Of a stretch of DNA of 34,406 bases, positions 15,265 through 23,835 are shown piece after piece (position 1 is the first letter of the stretch; the number at the start of each line of letters is the position of its first letter). A program made the translations under genes and the position numbers. This stretch comes from JAABSP01 sp011390135 (GTDB lineage: Bacteria > Desulfobacterota > Desulfobacteria > Desulfobacterales > JAABSP01). Under the pieces are notes generated by a model. It worked only from the letters and a program-made list of their open reading frames with translations. It was not told where the DNA came from and did not search any database. The DNA is taken from NCBI GenBank assembly GCA_011390135.1, contig JAABSZ010000013.1:1-34406 (forward strand), written 5' to 3'.

Positions 15265-16191
15265 ATGGATCAAAAACCGATCCTCCCGCCCCGGCTTTCG
15301 CCCGGAGATCGGGTGGGGATTGCGGCTCCCTCCGGCGGATTTGACCGGGAGGCGCTTCTGGAAGGATGCGCGATGATTGCGGAGATGGGGTTCGAGCCGG
15401 TGGTTCCCGAAGGGGTCTATGTCCGGGAGGGGTATCTTGCCGGGCCCGATGATCATCGGGCAGAAGGCATTCAAGCGCTTTTTGCCGATCCTGAGATCAA
15501 GGCCATTTTCTGTGCAAGGGGGGGATATGGGGCCCTGCGCATCCTTTCTATGCTCGATTATCCGGGGATAAAAAAGAGTCCCAAGGCGGTGATCGGATTC
15601 AGTGATATCACGGCAATGCTATATACATTATATCAATCGTGCGGATGGGTTACATTCCACGGGCCTCTGGCCACAACATTGCCTCTGGAGAATTCCGATT
15701 CCCTCAACGTCCTGAAAAATGCCCTCACCGCAGAGGAGCCGCTTCGATATGAGATACCGGATGGTATCGTGATCCGGGGGGGGCGGGCACAAGGGCCGCT
15801 TTTGGGGGGAAACCTCGCCACCCTCTGTCATCTGGTGGGGACCCCTTTTCATCCGCGCTTTTGGGGCCGCATTCTTTTTCTGGAGGATCGGGGGGAGCCG
15901 CCCTACCGGATCGATCGGATGCTGACCCAGATGAGACTTGCGGGATGTTTCGATGGGGTTCGCGGGGTGCTGCTGGGGGCATTTACGGAAGGGGCCGCAC
16001 CTGATGAGGTGAACCGGCTGGTCGCCCAATGTTTTGGAGGAATGGAGATCCCCATTCTTTCAGGTATGGCCTCAGGCCATATCCATCCAAACCTGACGCT
16101 TCCGCTGGGGGTCCCGGCCCTTCTGGATGCGGATCGCGCTTTTCTGCAGTATCGGATACCGGCAACAGCACCGACGGAAAAATCGGTATGA
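15265..16191 (+). CDS. ldcA: Murein LD-carboxypeptidase (S66 family)
   Basis: S66 peptidases cut the L,D bond that removes the terminal D-alanine from muropeptide tetrapeptides, a cytosolic step in peptidoglycan recycling. The 308-residue protein shows the family order: RLSPGDRVGIAAPSG at the N-terminus, FCARGGYGALRIL, nucleophile Ser113 in IGFSD, Glu207 in LFLED and His272 in GHIHPNLTLPLG. ATG 15265 is chosen because earlier in-frame codons from 15136 overlap the tRNA gene, and homologues begin just before the PxxLxxGD segment. Its ribosome-binding site is weak (GGAAG). The stop overlaps the next gene's start by four bases (ATGA). An MccF-like self-immunity role is possible in this family, but context favours murein turnover. 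Confidence 0.93.
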   Translation: MDQKPILPPRLSPGDRVGIAAPSGGFDREALLEGCAMIAEMGFEPVVPEGVYVREGYLAGPDDHRAEGIQALFADPEIKAIFCARGGYGALRILSMLDYPGIKKSPKAVIGFSDITAMLYTLYQSCGWVTFHGPLATTLPLENSDSLNVLKNALTAEEPLRYEIPDGIVIRGGRAQGPLLGGNLATLCHLVGTPFHPRFWGRILFLEDRGEPPYRIDRMLTQMRLAGCFDGVRGVLLGAFTEGAAPDEVNRLVAQCFGGMEIPILSGMASGHIHPNLTLPLGVPALLDADRAFLQYRIPATAPTEKSV

Positions 16192-17288
16192 TGGAGGCCG
16201 TTCATCGACTGATGGGGGAGGGCATATCCCAAGGGATCTTTCCGGGAGCTGTTCTTCTTGCCGCGGAAGGGGCGGAGATCCTTTTTTTCAGAGCATACGG
16301 CGTCACCGACCGGAGAACCCGGCAGCCGGTGACCCGGGAAACGATATTTGATCTGGCCTCTTTGACCAAACCCCTGGCCACAACCCTTGGGATTCTGCGG
16401 CTTCTGGAACAGAAGAAGCTCTCCCTGGACACTGCTGTCAAAAACCTGCTGCCGGAACTGAAAGATTCTCTTTTCAAAAAGATCACAATCCGTCACCTCC
16501 TGCTCCATCGATCCGGCCTCACCGATTATCGCCCCTATTTCATTCCCCTTTCCGAAGCTCCTTTCAAGGTGCGGAAAAGATTGCTGCACAATTTCCTTTG
16601 CCGGGAGCCTTTGATCCATAAACCGGGTGAGAAGACCTTGTACAGTGATGTGGGATTTCTGCTGCTGCAATGGATTGTAGAAAGGTGCTCCGGAAAACAG
16701 CTCGATCGATTTGTCCGTAAGACCGTCTACGAGCCTCTGGGGCTGGATAGGCTTTTTTTTGTCGATCAGGCCCGGAATTTGAGCCTGAATCGAAAGCAAC
16801 AGCCGCATCCGGCCGATATTGCCGCTACTGAGTATTGCCCCTGGCGAAAGCGGATTGTGACCGGCGTGGTCCATGATGAGAATGCCTATGTACTCGGCGG
16901 AGTGGCCGGCCATGCCGGCCTCTTCGGAAGGGCAGCCGACATCCATCATCTTCTTCTGGCCCTTTTGCGGGCATGGGAAGGCGATGCTTCGGCCTTTGAA
17001 CCCCATGATGTTCAGACATTTTTAAGACCCCGGCCCGATGCGGATCGGCGGCTCGGCTTCGATGCACCCTCCCCGGTCAGATCGAGTTCCGGTCGCTATT
17101 TTTCCCAAAGCAGCGCCGGCCATCTCGGCTTTACCGGGACATCCTTCTGGATGGATCCGGAGAATAAAAGGATCATTATCCTGTTGACGAATCGGGTGCA
17201 TCCCAGCCGCACCAATATGAGAATCCGTGAGTTTCGGCCTATGTTGCACGATCTTGTGATGGCATCTTGGATGAAAAGGGTTGCATAG
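16188..17288 (+). CDS. Serine hydrolase, beta-lactamase/class C (S12) family
   Basis: This 366-residue protein has the serine beta-lactamase/D,D-peptidase fold. The catalytic SxxK is Ser58-Leu-Thr-Lys61, the YxN-type motif is Tyr152-Ser-Asp154, and the third motif is His312-Leu-Gly314 in GHLGFTG. The Asp in place of Asn and HLG in place of KTG are common in the esterase and carboxypeptidase members, so drug hydrolysis should not be assumed. There is no signal peptide, so it is probably cytosolic. Together with the upstream LD-carboxypeptidase, with which it shares an ATGA overlap, a role in muropeptide processing is plausible. ATG 16191 is an equally possible start one codon later. Confidence 0.88.
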   Translation: MMEAVHRLMGEGISQGIFPGAVLLAAEGAEILFFRAYGVTDRRTRQPVTRETIFDLASLTKPLATTLGILRLLEQKKLSLDTAVKNLLPELKDSLFKKITIRHLLLHRSGLTDYRPYFIPLSEAPFKVRKRLLHNFLCREPLIHKPGEKTLYSDVGFLLLQWIVERCSGKQLDRFVRKTVYEPLGLDRLFFVDQARNLSLNRKQQPHPADIAATEYCPWRKRIVTGVVHDENAYVLGGVAGHAGLFGRAADIHHLLLALLRAWEGDASAFEPHDVQTFLRPRPDADRRLGFDAPSPVRSSSGRYFSQSSAGHLGFTGTSFWMDPENKRIIILLTNRVHPSRTNMRIREFRPMLHDLVMASWMKRVA

Positions 17289-17414
17289 CGGCAAGGGTTG
17301 CGATAAGCTCTCTTTTTAACTTGTAACGGAGAAGATTTTCTGATAGCAAAAGAGATTGCGAATGGGGCAGAATTCCGTCGGAGAGATGCCAATTATTGTC
17401 TATAAAGAGGTGAT

Positions 17415-18458
17415 ATGAGTCTGTTTCTGGATACGATACTGGGGATGTTCTCCAACGATCTTGCCATCGATTTGGGAACGGCCAATACCCTGGTCTATGT
17501 GAAAGGCAAGGGGATCGTGCTGAGTGAGCCTTCTGTTGTGGCGGTTCGCACGGACAACCGGATGAAGAACCGGGTGCTGGCCGTAGGGCTCGAGGCCAAG
17601 AACATGTTGGGGAAGACCCCGGGCAACATCGTCGCGATCCGCCCCATGCGGGATGGGGTGATCGCGGATTTCGAAGTGACCGAGGCGATGATCCGCCATT
17701 TTATCCACAAGGTCCACAACCGGCGGACCTTTGTCCGGCCGAGAATCATCGTGGCCGTGCCCTCCGGCATTACCCAGGTGGAAAAACGAGCGGTGCGGGA
17801 ATCTGCCGAATCCGCAGGCGCAAGGGAGGTCTTTCTCATCGAAGAGCCGATGGCGGCAGCGATCGGAGCGGGGCTGCCCATTACAGAGCCGACCTGCAAC
17901 ATGGTGGTGGATATCGGCGGCGGCACCACAGAGGTGGCGGTGATCTCTCTGGCCGGCATCGTCTACAGCCGATCCATCCGGGTGGCCGGAGACAAGATGG
18001 ATGGGGCCATCATCCAGCACATCAAGCGGAAATATAACCTTCTCATCGGAGAGCGGACCGCGGAACTGATCAAGACCTCCATCGGCAACGCCTATCCGGA
18101 CCCCCAGAACCTGGAGACCATTGAAGTCAAAGGCCGGGATCTGGTCTCGGGCATTCCCAAGATCCTCACCATCGACACCGAAGAGGTCCGCAGCGCAATC
18201 TCCGAGCAGATCGATGCGATTGTGGAGACCGTCAAGATCGCTCTCGAGCAGACCCCGCCGGAACTCTCGGCAGATATCGTGGATCGGGGAATCGTACTGA
18301 CCGGCGGCGGGGGGCAGTTGAAGAATCTGGACAAGCTGCTGCGGGAGGAGACCGGGCTTCCCGTCACCGTCACGGATGAGCCGCTCTCCACCGTGGCCCT
18401 CGGCTCCGGAAAGGTTCTGGACAGCATAGAAATCCTCCGACAGGTGGTCATTACCTGA
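17415..18458 (+). CDS. mreB: Rod shape-determining protein MreB
   Basis: MreB is the actin-like ATPase that forms membrane-bound filaments guiding lateral wall synthesis. Length is normal (347). The phosphate-1 motif is DLGTANTLVY (residues 19-28), the phosphate-2 motif VDIGGGTTEVAVI and the adenosine motif GIVLTGGGGQLKNLD. The short N-terminal MSLFLDTILGMF is the membrane-binding amphipathic segment. AGAGGTGAT lies just before the ATG. It heads a tight operon with mreC, mreD, mrdA, rodA and a bactofilin. The 126-base upstream gap shows no convincing promoter, although TATAAA (17400-17405) sits too close to the start to serve a standard leader. Confidence 0.98.
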   Translation: MSLFLDTILGMFSNDLAIDLGTANTLVYVKGKGIVLSEPSVVAVRTDNRMKNRVLAVGLEAKNMLGKTPGNIVAIRPMRDGVIADFEVTEAMIRHFIHKVHNRRTFVRPRIIVAVPSGITQVEKRAVRESAESAGAREVFLIEEPMAAAIGAGLPITEPTCNMVVDIGGGTTEVAVISLAGIVYSRSIRVAGDKMDGAIIQHIKRKYNLLIGERTAELIKTSIGNAYPDPQNLETIEVKGRDLVSGIPKILTIDTEEVRSAISEQIDAIVETVKIALEQTPPELSADIVDRGIVLTGGGGQLKNLDKLLREETGLPVTVTDEPLSTVALGSGKVLDSIEILRQVVIT

Positions 18459-18462
18459 TCCG

Positions 18463-19314
18463 ATGTTTTCCAAAAAGACGTTGATTGTCGTGGCCGTTGC
18501 CATCCTGATCGTGGTCAACGTCTTGGTTCTCTCCATCTCCGGGAACCGCCGCTTCTCCCTCACGGGCCCCGGCGGCGTCATGATCTCCATCTTCGGCCCC
18601 TTTCAGGAGATCGCCTCCCGGTCCATCTGGCTGATCAAGGACATCTGGCGACACTATTTCTACCTCGTCTCCCTGGCCCGATCCTATGGTGCATTGGAGA
18701 AAGACCTTGGAGAGGCTCAGGAGCGAAACACCCGATTCACTGAGATCGAAAGAGCCAACACCCGGCTGCGGGATCTCCTCGATTTCCAGAAACAGCGGCC
18801 CAATCAGTATCTGCCGGCCGAGATCATCGGCAAGGACCCGTCACCGTGGTTCAAAAGCGTGGTCATCGACAAGGGGAGCGCAGAAGGGGTTCGCAAGGGG
18901 CTGCCGGTGGTCATCTCCAAAGGGATTGTCGGGATGGTGACGGAGACATGGTTCCACTATTCCAAGGTCTTGCTGATCATCGACCAGAACAGCGCAGTCG
19001 ATGCCCTGGTCCAGCAAAGCCGGGCAAGGGGCATGGTCCGGGGAAAGTCCGCGGACCGGTGCCGGCTCGACTATGTGCTGCGGAAGCATGAGATCGCGGT
19101 GGGGGATACGGTCATCTCTTCGGGCCTGGACGGTGTCTTTCCCAAGGGGCTCAGGATCGGAGAGGTCTCCGAGGTGATTCCGGCCGATTCGGGGATCTTT
19201 CAGGAGGTGATCATCACCCCCTTTGTCGATTTCCACCGGATGGAGGAGGTCCTAGTGGTGATTCCGCCCCCCGCGCCTCCGGAAGAGCGGCCTTTGGAAG
19301 AGGCAGGGGCATGA
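18463..19314 (+). CDS. mreC: Rod shape-determining protein MreC
   Basis: MreC is a bitopic inner-membrane protein whose periplasmic domain binds and activates PBP2 within the elongasome. The 283-residue protein has a transmembrane helix at about residues 5-26, a coiled coil at about 66-110, and the double beta-barrel domain with KSVVIDKGSAEGVRKGLPVV and GDTVISSGLDGVFPKGLRIG. A Pro-rich end (IPPPAPPEERP) is typical. Only four bases separate it from mreB and its own ribosome-binding site is poor, so it probably depends on coupled translation. The stop overlaps mreD by four bases. Confidence 0.96.
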   Translation: MFSKKTLIVVAVAILIVVNVLVLSISGNRRFSLTGPGGVMISIFGPFQEIASRSIWLIKDIWRHYFYLVSLARSYGALEKDLGEAQERNTRFTEIERANTRLRDLLDFQKQRPNQYLPAEIIGKDPSPWFKSVVIDKGSAEGVRKGLPVVISKGIVGMVTETWFHYSKVLLIIDQNSAVDALVQQSRARGMVRGKSADRCRLDYVLRKHEIAVGDTVISSGLDGVFPKGLRIGEVSEVIPADSGIFQEVIITPFVDFHRMEEVLVVIPPPAPPEERPLEEAGA

Positions 19315-19826
19315 CAGGCGGTTTCTTTCTTCTCATCGGATTTCTGCTGACGCTGGTGCAGACCTCTCTGCTGCCCCATCTCCCCTTCTCCAGATGGACA
19401 TACGATCTTCTCATCCCTCTGGTTCTCTACATGATCCTTTTCCATCCTCTGCGGATCAGCCTTCCCGCAGCTCTTGCCGCGGGCTTTCTCATGGACAACC
19501 TTTCAGTAGGGCCCTTTGGCGTCTACCTCTCCACCTACCTCTGGCTGCTGGTGGCCGGCCGCTGGCTCGGAAGGTTTCTGCATACCGGGAACCGTCTGCT
19601 GATTCCCTTTCTGGTGGCCGGGGGCGTGCTGCTGGAAAACCTCTTCTTCTTTGCCACCTTTCTGCTGTCGGGCCGGGTGCTCCGGCCCCCGCCCGATGCC
19701 ATGTTCTGGATCTTCGAGCAGACCCTGGGCGCGCTGATCACCGGCGGAATCTTCCTCTTCGGATTTATGCATCTGGACCGGCTCTGGAGTCGATGGGTCC
19801 GCCGGCTGACTGAGAGAGGAATTTAG
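19311..19826 (+). CDS. mreD: Rod shape-determining protein MreD
   Basis: MreD is a small, very hydrophobic inner-membrane partner of MreC and PBP2. The 171 residues contain five to six membrane segments, beginning GGFFLLIGFLLTLVQTSLLP and continuing with the PLRISLPAALAAGFLMDNLS motif, where the Gly-x-x-x-Asp is characteristic. Sequence conservation in this family is low, so position between mreC and mrdA is strong supporting evidence. The start overlaps the mreC stop (ATGA). Confidence 0.93.
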   Translation: MTGGFFLLIGFLLTLVQTSLLPHLPFSRWTYDLLIPLVLYMILFHPLRISLPAALAAGFLMDNLSVGPFGVYLSTYLWLLVAGRWLGRFLHTGNRLLIPFLVAGGVLLENLFFFATFLLSGRVLRPPPDAMFWIFEQTLGALITGGIFLFGFMHLDRLWSRWVRRLTERGI

Positions 19827-19835
19827 AGAAGGCCA

Positions 19836-21725
19836 TTGGCAAAGTCATTTTATACCAATACCGAAGACCGGGAATGGTACCGCAGACGCCTGATCTGCGC
19901 GATCATCATAGTGGCCGTATCCTTTTCGGTGATCATCGTCCGGCTCTTTCAACTGCAGGCCATCGAGGGCGCGGAATACCGGCGCCTTTCCGAGCACAAC
20001 TGCATCCGGCTCCAGAGCATCCCTCCCTCCCGGGGGCTGATCTACGATGCCGACGGAACCCTGATGGTGGACAACCGGCCCGCGTACAACCTGAAGCTGG
20101 TGGTCAAAGACGCGGACCCGCTGGAGGAGACCCTGGAGAAGCTGGCCCGCATCATCGATGTTTCCGCAGAAGAGCTGATGGAGACGATTCTAAGCCAGAA
20201 AAATGTGCCCGCGTACCAGCCGGTTCTGCTCCGGGAGGATATCGACCGGGAGGCAGTGGCCGCGATCGAGGTCAACAGTTTCGACCTGCCCGGGGTCTCG
20301 GTCGATATCGAATCCCGGCGCCAGTACATCTTCGGGAAGACGGCCGCGCACCTTCTCGGCTATATCGGGGAGATAAGCGAAGAGGAGCTGGATCGGCAGC
20401 CCCAAGAGAAAAGGTATCGGGCCGGGGATCTGATCGGGAAGTTCGGCGTGGAGCGGGCCTTTGACGAATTTCTGCGGGGCGTGCCCGGGGGTCGGCAGGT
20501 GGAGGTGAACGCGGCAGGCCAGGTGGTCCGGGTGCTGCATGAGGTTCCGGCCAAAGCCGGGGGGAATCTCCGGCTGACCCTGGATCAACGGCTCCAGCAG
20601 AAGGCCGAGGAGCTGATCCGGGGGATCGCGGCCGCGGTGGTGGCGATGGAGCCGAACCGCGGGGGCATCCTGGCTCTTGCCGGCAGCCCCTCCTTTGATC
20701 CCAATGTCTTTGTGGGGGGGCTCTCCGGTTCCGACTGGGATGCGCTGATCAGCCACCCGTGGCGGCCCATGGAGAACAAGGCGGTGCAGGGGGAGTATGC
20801 CCCGGCCTCCACCTACAAGATCGTCACGGCCATTGCGGGGCTCGAAGAAGGGGTTATCAACGAGAGAACCCGGATCTTCTGCCCCGGCTATTATCCTTTC
20901 GGCAACCGGATCTTCCGGTGCTGGCGCCTGGGCGGACACGGCACTATGGACGTAAAAGAGGCATTGAGCCAGTCCTGCGACGTATTTTTCTACCAGGTGG
21001 GCCAGAAGCTGGGGGTGGACCGGCTGGCCCTATATGCAAAGGAACTGGGGCTGGGGCGCTCGACCGGTATCCCTCTGGACCGGGAGTCATCGGGGCTGAT
21101 TCCGACCGCGGCCTGGAAGAGGAAGCGGTTCGGAGTCCCCTGGGTCGAGGGGGAGACCCTGTCACTGGCAATCGGACAGGGATATAACCTGGTGACGCCG
21201 CTGCAGATGGCGGTGCTGACCTCGGCCGTGGCAAACGGCGGAACCGTGGTGGAGCCGAAGGTCGTCTCCCGGTTCGAGCCTGTGGAACCGGCCGGAAATT
21301 TTAGAGCCGGGCACTCCGATCCCTCTGGTCCCTCCGGTCCAGCCGCGGCATCGGCCCCGGATAAGCTGGATAAGCCGGGCCGGCAGCTATCCTGGAAGCC
21401 GGAGAACCTGGCCATCGTGCGGGAGGGAATCTGGCGGGTAGTCAACGGCCCCCGGGGGACGGCACGGGTGGCGCGGCTGGATGGCGTGGAGATCTCCGGC
21501 AAGACCGGAACCGGACAGGTGGTGGGCCGGAAGGACGGCGCGACCGGGCAGGAAAAAGACGCGCCGGCCCACTATCGGGCTCACGCCTGGTTCGTGGCCT
21601 ATGCCCCGGCAGATGCGCCTGAGATCGCGATCTCTGTGCTGGTGGAGAACGGAGAGCACGGCTCGGGCGCGGCCGCGCCCATCGCGCGTGAGCTGATCCG
21701 GTGCTACCTCGATGTTTCGGGATAG
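19836..21725 (+). CDS. mrdA: Penicillin-binding protein 2, elongation transpeptidase
   Basis: PBP2 cross-links new peptidoglycan during lateral growth and works with RodA. The 629-residue protein has a transmembrane anchor near residues 18-40, a dimerisation domain with PPSRGLIYDADG, and a transpeptidase domain. Catalytic motifs are Ser325-Thr-Tyr-Lys328, Ser380-Cys-Asp382 and Lys556-Thr-Gly558 in SGKTGTGQV. The start is TTG 19836: no ATG exists before the membrane anchor, and GAAGG lies three bases upstream. A Ser/Pro/Ala-rich insertion at about residues 487-516 looks disordered and is unusual for the family. The gene starts nine bases after mreD and is nine bases before rodA. Confidence 0.96.
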   Translation: MAKSFYTNTEDREWYRRRLICAIIIVAVSFSVIIVRLFQLQAIEGAEYRRLSEHNCIRLQSIPPSRGLIYDADGTLMVDNRPAYNLKLVVKDADPLEETLEKLARIIDVSAEELMETILSQKNVPAYQPVLLREDIDREAVAAIEVNSFDLPGVSVDIESRRQYIFGKTAAHLLGYIGEISEEELDRQPQEKRYRAGDLIGKFGVERAFDEFLRGVPGGRQVEVNAAGQVVRVLHEVPAKAGGNLRLTLDQRLQQKAEELIRGIAAAVVAMEPNRGGILALAGSPSFDPNVFVGGLSGSDWDALISHPWRPMENKAVQGEYAPASTYKIVTAIAGLEEGVINERTRIFCPGYYPFGNRIFRCWRLGGHGTMDVKEALSQSCDVFFYQVGQKLGVDRLALYAKELGLGRSTGIPLDRESSGLIPTAAWKRKRFGVPWVEGETLSLAIGQGYNLVTPLQMAVLTSAVANGGTVVEPKVVSRFEPVEPAGNFRAGHSDPSGPSGPAAASAPDKLDKPGRQLSWKPENLAIVREGIWRVVNGPRGTARVARLDGVEISGKTGTGQVVGRKDGATGQEKDAPAHYRAHAWFVAYAPADAPEIAISVLVENGEHGSGAAAPIARELIRCYLDVSG

Positions 21726-21733
21726 GATTTACC

Positions 21734-22840
21734 ATGTTTGACCGGAGACTGATCCAATACTTCAACTGGGGTTTTTTCCTGCTGATTCTGATGCTGGCGG
21801 CCATCGGGGTGCTGACCATCTACAGCGCGGTGGCCGGGGGAAGCGCCTCTCCGGAGCAGGGACTCTACATCCGGCAGCTCATCTGGTACGGCGCAGGCTT
21901 CGGGATCATGATGGTGACGCTTTTCATAGACTACCGGCATCTGGAGACGTGGGCCTATCTCATCTACATCGGATGCATTCTTCTGCTGGTCGCGGTCATC
22001 TTCGTGGGACGGGAGGCCGGGGGCTCTCAGCGGTGGCTGCGGCTCGGCTTCATCTCCATCCAGCCTTCGGAGCCGATCAAGGTGGCGGTCGCGATCCTGC
22101 TGGCCCGCTGCTATGCAAAGACCCTCTCCAGGGAGGGGCTCAACTTCTATCAGCTCTTCAAGCCGATGATCCTGGTGGCCCTCCCCTTTCTGCTGATCGT
22201 AAAACAGCCGGACCTGGGAACCGGGATGATGGTGCTGCTCATTGCCGGCTCCATGACGCTTTTCGTAAAAATCGAAAAGAAGACCCTCATGGCCATTATC
22301 CTGATCGGGGCGGCAGGTGCTTTCCTCTCATGGTTTACGGTTCTCAAATCCTATCAGAAGCGGCGGATACTGACCTTTCTGGACCCGGACCGGGACCCGC
22401 TCGGGGCCGGCTACCATATCATCCAGTCCAAGATCGCGATCGGCTCCGGGATGATCTCCGGCAAGGGCATCTTTCAGGGAACCCAGAACACCCTCAGCTT
22501 CCTGCCGGAACAGCATACCGACTTCATCTTCGCGGTCTGGGCCGAGGAGTGGGGCTTCATCGGCTCCTTTTTTCTGGTCTTTCTCTTCATGCTGCTGATC
22601 ATCTGGGGCCTCAACATCGCATATGCCTGCAAAGAGCCCTTCGGAACCATTTTGGCCGTGGGTCTGACGACCATCATCTTCTGGCAGGTGATCATCAACA
22701 TCAGCATGGTGATCGGGCTGATGCCGGTGGTCGGAATGCCGCTGCCCTTTATCAGCTACGGCGGATCATCGGTGATCACGGTCATGATCTGCGCGGGCAT
22801 TCTCCTCAATATAAGCATGCGGCGGTTTGCCGCGGAGTAA
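21734..22840 (+). CDS. rodA: Rod-shape peptidoglycan glycosyltransferase RodA
   Basis: RodA is the SEDS-family polymerase that links lipid II into glycan strands as PBP2's partner. The 368 residues form about ten membrane helices. Typical motifs are GGSQRWLRLGFISIQPSEP, KQPDLGTGMMVLLIAGSM, FLDPDRDPLGAGYHIIQSKIA and LPEQHTDFIFAVWAEEWGFIG. The conserved end is GMPLPFISYGGSS. ATG 21734 has AGGA six bases upstream; a 33-base in-frame extension to 21701 would overlap mrdA and add nothing conserved. Its place after mrdA is the classic arrangement. Confidence 0.97.
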   Translation: MFDRRLIQYFNWGFFLLILMLAAIGVLTIYSAVAGGSASPEQGLYIRQLIWYGAGFGIMMVTLFIDYRHLETWAYLIYIGCILLLVAVIFVGREAGGSQRWLRLGFISIQPSEPIKVAVAILLARCYAKTLSREGLNFYQLFKPMILVALPFLLIVKQPDLGTGMMVLLIAGSMTLFVKIEKKTLMAIILIGAAGAFLSWFTVLKSYQKRRILTFLDPDRDPLGAGYHIIQSKIAIGSGMISGKGIFQGTQNTLSFLPEQHTDFIFAVWAEEWGFIGSFFLVFLFMLLIIWGLNIAYACKEPFGTILAVGLTTIIFWQVIINISMVIGLMPVVGMPLPFISYGGSSVITVMICAGILLNISMRRFAAE

Positions 22841-22843
22841 AAG

Positions 22844-23314
22844 ATGAAAATACCCATCAAATGGAAAAGAAAATCTTCGGCCCCAGGTCCCGGCGGGATC
22901 TCCACCTTTCTGGGGCCCGATGCCCTTTTCGAAGGAACCTTAACCTTCACGGGGATCGTCTGGCTCGACGGACAGTTGAAGGGAAAGATCCGGAGCAGTG
23001 AGGGGACTGTGATCATCGGAGAGCGGGCCAGAATCGAAGCCGATGTCCGGGTGGCCAGGGCCATCATCAAAGGCGAGTTCCACGGGACCATCGAGGCGAC
23101 AGAGCAGATCGAGGTCTTTCCCCCGGGCTATGTGACCGGAGAGATCTGCTCCCCGGTCATTGCAATCGACCCGGGCGCGGTCTTCAACGGGAACTGCGGC
23201 ATGAAAAAGAGTTCCTCCTCCCCGGAAGGGAAAAAGCGGCCCCCGGAAAAAATAAATATACAAGAACCGGACAAGAAAAGCAACATTTTGCAAAAAACCT
23301 TTGACAAAAGATGA
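22844..23314 (+). CDS. Bactofilin
   Basis: Bactofilins polymerise without nucleotide into beta-helical filaments that scaffold wall-modifying enzymes and cell shape. This 156-residue protein carries the central DUF583 domain (residues about 20-120), with periodic short strands: FLGPDALFEGTLTFTGIVWLDGQLKGKI, GTVIIGERARIEADVRVARAIIKGEFHG and EVFPPGYVTGEICSPVIAIDPGAVFNG. Both ends are Lys/Pro/Ser-rich and presumably disordered, as in the family. It begins three bases after rodA, which ties it to the elongation machinery. A promoter candidate for the ATP synthase genes overlaps its last codons. Confidence 0.94.
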   Translation: MKIPIKWKRKSSAPGPGGISTFLGPDALFEGTLTFTGIVWLDGQLKGKIRSSEGTVIIGERARIEADVRVARAIIKGEFHGTIEATEQIEVFPPGYVTGEICSPVIAIDPGAVFNGNCGMKKSSSSPEGKKRPPEKINIQEPDKKSNILQKTFDKR

Positions 23315-23329
23315 ATCCAGATGTTACAT
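23301..23329 (+). promoter_or_regulatory. Candidate promoter of the ATP synthase operon
   Basis: A perfect -35 TTGACA (23301-23306) is followed after 17 bases by TTACAT (23324-23329), a weak -10. It overlaps the last codons of the bactofilin gene and lies about 80 bases before the first ATP synthase start. This would let the atp genes be transcribed separately from the shape operon. Confidence 0.4.
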
Positions 23330-23409
23330 ACGCAAAAATTTTAGCGCCTTGGCGAGTGACGGAAAAGGGCAAAAATATTTAACCAACCGGATTTACTGGA
23401 GGAAAGCTT

Positions 23410-23835
23410 ATGGTTAGTGTAGATGGGTCAGTGTTCATACAGATCATCAACTTTATTGTGCTGATCTGGATTCTTAATCTCGTCCTATACCGACCGATCC
23501 GGGGAATGTTGCGGCAGCGCAAGGAGAAGGTCACCGGACTGGAGCAGAACATCGAGACCTTTAAGGTCGGCGTAAAGGAGAAGGAGGAAGCCTTCGCCTC
23601 CGGCATCAAGGCCGCCAGGTCCAAGGGGCTGCAGGAGAAGGAAGCCCTGATCCAGCAGGCCCGCGACGAAGAGCGGGAGGTGGTTGCCGGGATCAATGCC
23701 AGAGCCCAGGAAGAGCTTTCCAAGGTGAAAGGGAAGATTACACGGGAGGCGGATGAGGTGCGGCAGACCCTGATGAAGGATGTCGATGCCTTTGCTGAGG
23801 AGATCGGCCAAAAAATACTGGGGAGGGCGGTTTGA
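23410..23835 (+). CDS. atpF': ATP synthase F0 subunit b' (first of two b-type genes)
   Basis: The b-type subunits form the peripheral stalk that holds F1 against the rotor. This 141-residue copy has an N-terminal membrane helix (FIQIINFIVLIWILNLVLYRPI, residues about 9-30) and then a long charged coiled coil. The RPIRGMLRQRKEKV junction is typical. GGAGGAAAGC precedes ATG 23410. A second b gene follows at once with a one-base overlap, so the stalk is probably a b/b' heterodimer, as in cyanobacteria and many deltaproteobacteria. Confidence 0.93.
   Translation: MVSVDGSVFIQIINFIVLIWILNLVLYRPIRGMLRQRKEKVTGLEQNIETFKVGVKEKEEAFASGIKAARSKGLQEKEALIQQARDEEREVVAGINARAQEELSKVKGKITREADEVRQTLMKDVDAFAEEIGQKILGRAV

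Noticed and set aside
17400..18590. 396-codon minus-strand frame opposite mreB
   Set aside because: mreB is certain; the antisense product is His/Asp/Arg-rich with no family resemblance.
21949..23001. 350-codon frame overlapping rodA and the bactofilin
   Set aside because: It is out of frame with two well-identified genes and has shadow-type composition.
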